Below, piece after piece: positions 6,370 through 6,919 of a DNA stretch of 6,919 nucleotides. The stretch covers positions 1 through 6,919 of the forward strand of contig JAMORZ010000137.1 of assembly GCA_027063295.1 (NCBI GenBank), given 5' to 3'. This DNA is from Sulfurimonas sp. GTDB taxonomy: Bacteria; Campylobacterota; Campylobacteria; Campylobacterales; Sulfurimonadaceae. Each line of letters opens with the position of its first letter. Positions within the stretch are counted from its first letter, which is position 1. Made by a program: the position numbers and the translations under genes. The notes beneath the pieces are model-generated. The model searched no databases and was not told the origin of the DNA. It was given only the letters and a program-made list of their open reading frames with translations.

Positions 6370-6409
6370 AAAAAAGTTATTGTAATTTGATTAACCCCAC
6401 AACTTTTTT
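6370..6409. repeat. Inverted repeat AAAAAAGTT / AACTTTTTT in the divergent promoter region
   Basis: Nine-base arms at 6370-6378 and 6401-6409 are exact reverse complements separated by 22 bp. The right arm continues to a run of eight T. It sits immediately upstream of the pyrD -10 and just before the possible plus-strand -10 at 6422. As RNA it would be a weak AU stem with a long loop, so a terminator role is doubtful. As DNA it could be an operator or a bent A-tract site. Confidence 0.4.
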
Positions 6410-6418
6410 TTCATAATT

Positions 6419-6427
6419 TGCTACAAT
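6419..6427 (+). promoter_or_regulatory. Possible plus-strand extended -10 promoter (TGCTACAAT)
   Basis: TACAAT at 6422-6427 is preceded by TG at the extended -10 position and by a run of eight T about 11 bp upstream. It faces away from pyrD, towards the decayed gene at 6481-6889. No -35 match is seen. It fits as the original promoter of that gene, with an AAAGGA ribosome-binding-like sequence 24 nt downstream at 6451-6456. Confidence 0.4.
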
Positions 6428-6453
6428 AACAGCATCATTCCAACCATACAAAA

Positions 6454-6889
6454 GGAAAACAAGAACAACAAATCATCCAAATGCTCCAATCTATCCAAGA
6501 GCAATTTACATAGCAACAAGCTCAGTTTGCACATATGCACCAACAAAACCAACAAGAGCTAACATCCCTAAAAAAAGAGAAGCACCCTCAAAGAGCACAA
6601 CCGTATTCTCTCTGAATAAAACAAAGAGCTTGTAAAAATCTACTCAGCACTAAAAAGCTTTATAGAGAACAACCTCACAGAGGAAAAACTCCACAAACTC
6701 ACTTGTAATGTAATCAGAAAATCAACTTTTGCTGGAGAAGACCACGAAAAATTTATAAAAAGTTTTGATAGAAGTATGGATGGTCTTGTGCAATATTTCC
6801 GAGAAACCCAAGAGCTTATCAAAGAGACTGCAAAGCAAACAGTTACAAACATAACAGCTCAACTCTACAGAGTACCAACAAGATACTAA
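6454..6889 (+). pseudogene. Decayed gene for a small Gln-rich coiled-coil protein of unknown function
   Basis: The plus strand reads as one protein of about 140 residues only if three lesions are undone. From ATG 6481 it gives MLQSIQEQFT, then TAG at 6511-6513, then QQAQFAHMHQQNQQELTSLK. After the A7 run at 6570-6576 the sensible reading moves to the next frame (RSTLKEHNRILSE), as if one A had been inserted. TAA at 6617-6619 then interrupts before NKELVKIYSALKSFIENNLT, and a further 69 residues end at TAA 6887-6889. Both stops sit where CAG or CAA (Gln) would fit by a single C-to-T change. The last 89 codons contain no ATG, GTG or TTG until 6776, so no intact product is expected. A proper start is also missing: AAAGGA at 6451-6456 has no start codon at normal distance. 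The reconstructed protein is charged, Gln/Glu/Lys-rich and helical, with heptad-like stretches. I do not recognise its family. Confidence 0.55.
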
Positions 6890-6909
6890 AAACTACAAAG
6901 GGGTAAACA

Positions 6910-6919
6910 ATGGAATGGG
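6910..6919 (+). CDS. Start of a further plus-strand gene, cut by the window edge
   Basis: ATG GAA TGG at 6910 is preceded by AAAGGGG (6898-6904 region) at 5-6 nt spacing, a good ribosome binding site. It lies 20 nt after the stop of the decayed gene, so it would have been its operon partner. Only three codons (Met-Glu-Trp) are visible, so nothing can be said about its product. Confidence 0.4.

Larger units (their letters stand above)
6336..6480. other. Divergent intergenic region between pyrD and the decayed gene
   Basis: This stretch contains the pyrD leader and its TATAAT promoter, the A6/T6 inverted repeat and a possible plus-strand -10. With the decayed gene that follows, it makes 574 bp (6336-6909) without an intact gene. 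I see no tRNA, no CRISPR-like repeats, no insertion-sequence ends and no attachment-site-like direct repeats in it. Confidence 0.6.

Noticed and set aside
6570..6619. Programmed frameshifting at the A7 run, or stop-codon recoding as Gln, to express the 6481-6889 gene.
   Set aside because: The frame change needed is the +1 direction, not the -1 shift that A-runs promote, and two different stop codons (TAG and TAA) would also need readthrough. Gene decay explains all three with simple mutations.
6640..6852. Minus-strand open frame of 70 residues at the right edge.
   Set aside because: It lies antisense to the coherent plus-strand reading, has a Ser/Phe/Leu-rich composition typical of a shadow frame, and has no ribosome binding site.

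Overview
The window looks like chromosomal DNA of a Campylobacterota (epsilonproteobacterial) bacterium, probably one of the free-living Sulfurimonas/Sulfurovum/Sulfuricurvum-like lineages. This is inferred from the AT-rich composition, short intergenic gaps, good -10 boxes without a recognisable -35, and the character of RpoD and of the pyrD-M16 peptidase pair. No sequence search was possible, so the genus is not established.

Layout. (1) Positions 2-2208, plus strand: the 3' part of rpoD (housekeeping sigma factor, 5' end outside the window), followed after 2 nt by an unfamiliar 229-aa protein that looks like a PAS-like sensor joined to a degenerate histidine-kinase-type ATPase lobe. (2) Positions 2201-3802, minus strand: a compact stress cluster, transcribed hsp20-A, hsp20-B, then a Crp/Fnr-type regulator. 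It has one visible promoter upstream of hsp20-A. The regulator gene converges on the plus-strand unit and their stop codons overlap within a palindrome. (3) Positions 3860-3889: a rho-independent terminator on the minus strand that separates the stress cluster from the next unit. (4) Positions 3904-6335, minus strand: pyrD (class 2 dihydroorotate dehydrogenase), overlapping by one base an exported M16 zinc peptidase, with a TATAAT promoter upstream of pyrD. (5) Positions 6336-6919: a divergent intergenic region with an A/T-arm inverted repeat and a possible plus-strand promoter. It is followed by a decayed plus-strand gene (two nonsense codons and one frameshift) and the first codons of another plus-strand gene with a good ribosome binding site.

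How it fits together: rpoD sets basal transcription, and its downstream partner may sense something and act with it (speculative). The two small heat-shock proteins are probably co-transcribed with a regulator that has neither FNR-type iron-sulfur cysteines nor the cAMP-binding Arg-Ser signature, so its signal is unknown. PyrD (pyrimidine synthesis, quinone-linked) and the M16 peptidase look translationally coupled without an obvious biochemical link. The least ordinary points are the rpoD-linked PAS/GHKL-like gene, the hsp20-hsp20-crp operon with a possible SD-sequestering hairpin, and the decayed coiled-coil gene at the right edge. Nothing here amounts to a clear new defence or mobile system.
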